DNA from: CTSoil-075 sp042610375
GTDB lineage: Bacteria > Bacillota > Negativicutes > DSM-13327
Direction: 5' to 3'
Assembly (NCBI RefSeq): GCF_042610375.1
Contig: NZ_JBGJZL010000006.1
Coordinates: forward strand, 124,001-188,000
Length of the DNA: 64,000 nucleotides
Below, one piece after another: positions 63,011-64,000 of the stretch. Every line of letters starts with the position of its first letter. The first letter of the stretch is position 1. A program made the translations under genes and the position numbers. The notes below the pieces were generated by a model. That model ran no database searches, was not told the DNA's origin, and saw only the letters and a list, made by a program, of their open reading frames with translations.

Positions 63011-63441
63011 GCCTTATTATTTTTATTATTGTTTTTCTGATTCACATATGCAAGAAAAGCTTGATAACATTCAGGCTTTTCTTGCATGAATGTCACTACT
63101 AATTGAATGGAATAAATAGTGTCTCGTGAAAGATAATGCTCCATCGCTTCAACTTCAGCATTAATATCACAAGTAGCACAAATTAGAGTTAGAAATTCTT
63201 GTAAAATCTTATTTCTTTCAACCAAAAATCCCCCCATTTTTCTACCAACCTCAGTCAATTCAATCATACCGTAAGGCTGATAGTGAATATATTCTCCAGC
63301 TTTCAATTTCCATAAAGCTTTACTAACAGAAGGCAAGGATACATTTAATTTCTGGCTGATATCAGTAACACGAACAATGTCATTGGATAAAGAAAATCGG
63401 TAGATTTCTTCAAGATAATCTTCTAAACTGGGAGAAAGCAT
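62986..63441 (-). CDS. mntR: MntR-like DtxR-family metalloregulator with altered metal site
   Basis: 151 residues. N-terminal winged helix (SPSLEDYLEEIYRF, DISQKLNVSLPSVSKALWKL) with Asp8 and Glu11 as in Bacillus MntR, and a dimerisation domain with AEVEAMEHYLS supplying the usual Glu, Glu, His ligands. The position of MntR His77 is Asn (LVERNKILQEFL), and a CATC pair occurs before the ligand helix. The ATG at 63441 follows GGAGGTGG. Expected to repress the adjacent NRAMP gene with metal. Metal specificity may differ from Bacillus MntR. Confidence 0.88.
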   Translation of the reverse strand: MLSPSLEDYLEEIYRFSLSNDIVRVTDISQKLNVSLPSVSKALWKLKAGEYIHYQPYGMIELTEVGRKMGGFLVERNKILQEFLTLICATCDINAEVEAMEHYLSRDTIYSIQLVVTFMQEKPECYQAFLAYVNQKNNNKNNKADHDAFSS

Positions 63442-63593
63442 AAATACCACCTCCAAAAAACGCTTTTATACACAGCTTCTGAAAAAATAATAATTCTATA
63501 TATTGTCAGAAAACTCTACATCGTTTAAAATGAACTTACTATCTCTTTTAGCAAGAGGCATGCTTAATCTAATACGATGAAAGATGGTGACTT

Positions 63594-63953
63594 ATGCATA
63601 AAATAACTAAGATCGAAATCATTACGCGACCTGCCAAACTGGACGAATTGAAAGAAGCATTAAATGAAATTGGCGTTACTGGCATGACGGTTAGCCAAGT
63701 TTATGGTTGTGGTTTAACAAAAGGTCATACAGAAATATATCGGGGAAAAGAATATACAATTAACCTATTACCAAAGATTAAAGTTGAAACTGTCGTTTGT
63801 GAAGTACCTGTTGAACGTGTCCTAGCAGCTGCAAAGAAAGTACTCCGGACAGGCGAAGTTGGCGATGGAAAGATTTTCATATACCCCCTAGAAAATGCTG
63901 TTCGAATCCGTACTGGTGAAGAAGGCGATATCGCAATCATGGATCCCAAATAA
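63594..63953 (+). CDS. Nitrogen regulatory protein PII
   Basis: 119 residues. The PII signature regions are KITKIEIITRPAKLDELKEAL, the T-loop GHTEIYRGKEYTINLLPKIKVETVV (with the modifiable Tyr in EIYRGKEY), and the C-terminal GEVGDGKIFIYPLENAVRIRTGEEG. It senses 2-oxoglutarate and ATP/ADP and usually binds the AmtB channel. The 3' flank ends with a TATAAT-like sequence at the window edge, suggesting a further gene just outside. The ribosome binding site is weak (GATGGTGA). Confidence 0.9.
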   Translation: MHKITKIEIITRPAKLDELKEALNEIGVTGMTVSQVYGCGLTKGHTEIYRGKEYTINLLPKIKVETVVCEVPVERVLAAAKKVLRTGEVGDGKIFIYPLENAVRIRTGEEGDIAIMDPK

Positions 63954-64000
63954 GGAAAAAAAAAGAATATACCTTTTTATTTATTCCATGCTATAATGTA

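Overview
The window reads as a chromosomal segment of an AT-rich, flagellated, anaerobic Firmicute. The best guess is a member of the Negativicutes, a Sporomusa/Pelosinus-like genome. This rests on the mix of features: ferredoxin-type lactate metabolism genes (EtfB/EtfA/GlcD), corrinoid genes, T-box leaders, strong purine-rich Shine-Dalgarno sites and frequent TTG/GTG starts. It is an inference, as no rRNA or species marker is present. Most genes lie on the minus strand.

Region by region. (1) 1-6.6 kb holds a mannose-family PTS operon (EIIA, EIIB, EIIC, EIID, HPr, EI, phosphofructokinase). It is preceded by a textbook -24/-12 sigma-54 promoter and a cluster of repeated upstream sites, and followed by the gene for its likely LevR-type activator, cut by the window edge. 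(2) 6.6-8.0 kb has a small unknown protein and an NdpA/YejK-type nucleoid-associated protein. (3) 8.2-11.5 kb encodes an EtfB-EtfA-FAD oxidase set of the electron-confurcating lactate dehydrogenase type. (4) 11.9-15.8 kb is one giant FliK-like gene carrying about 35 tandem 63-bp units. (5) 16.0-22.8 kb is the trpDFCBAEG operon behind a Trp T-box. The divergent pheA (23.3-24.1 kb) has its own Phe T-box, so two T-boxes stand back to back. trpF appears to start on ATT. (6) 24.2-31.6 kb has a DedA/YqaA protein, then a six-gene run (Fe-alcohol dehydrogenase, UbiA-type phosphoribosyl-polyprenyl synthase, SMR flippase, PAP2-like protein, GT-C glycosyltransferase, DUF4127 secreted protein) that looks like a polyprenyl-phosphate-pentose pathway, and a lipoprotein. 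(7) 31.8-33.4 kb has a soluble chemoreceptor-like protein and a nitroreductase.

(8) 33.35-43.9 kb is an accessory island bounded by a perfect 276-bp direct repeat made of the nitroreductase and asparagine synthetase 3' ends. It carries an AlbA_2-domain protein, a decayed CPBP protease gene, a large protein with a HEPN-like Rx4H motif, a DUF2971 protein, a three-gene ABC-ATPase/winged-helix/lipase system that I identify as an ABC-three-component (ABC-3C) conflict system, and a REP-associated (Y1) transposase with related short repeats. This is the likeliest home of a little-described defence system.

(9) 43.8-50.5 kb has intact asnB, a cupin, a response regulator and PAS histidine kinase pair, and a DUF1624 acyltransferase-like membrane protein. 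(10) 50.5-58.5 kb has a ZnuA zinc-binding lipoprotein, an M20 amidohydrolase, and a cobalamin-riboswitch operon (cobI, btuF, btuC, btuD, then an ABC-2 exporter pair). (11) 58.6-64 kb has a fused homocysteine methyltransferase/MTHFR, a TIM-barrel protein of unknown substrate, an NRAMP metal transporter with a palindromic operator candidate, its convergent MntR-like regulator with an altered metal site, and a PII protein. No tRNA, rRNA or CRISPR array was seen.
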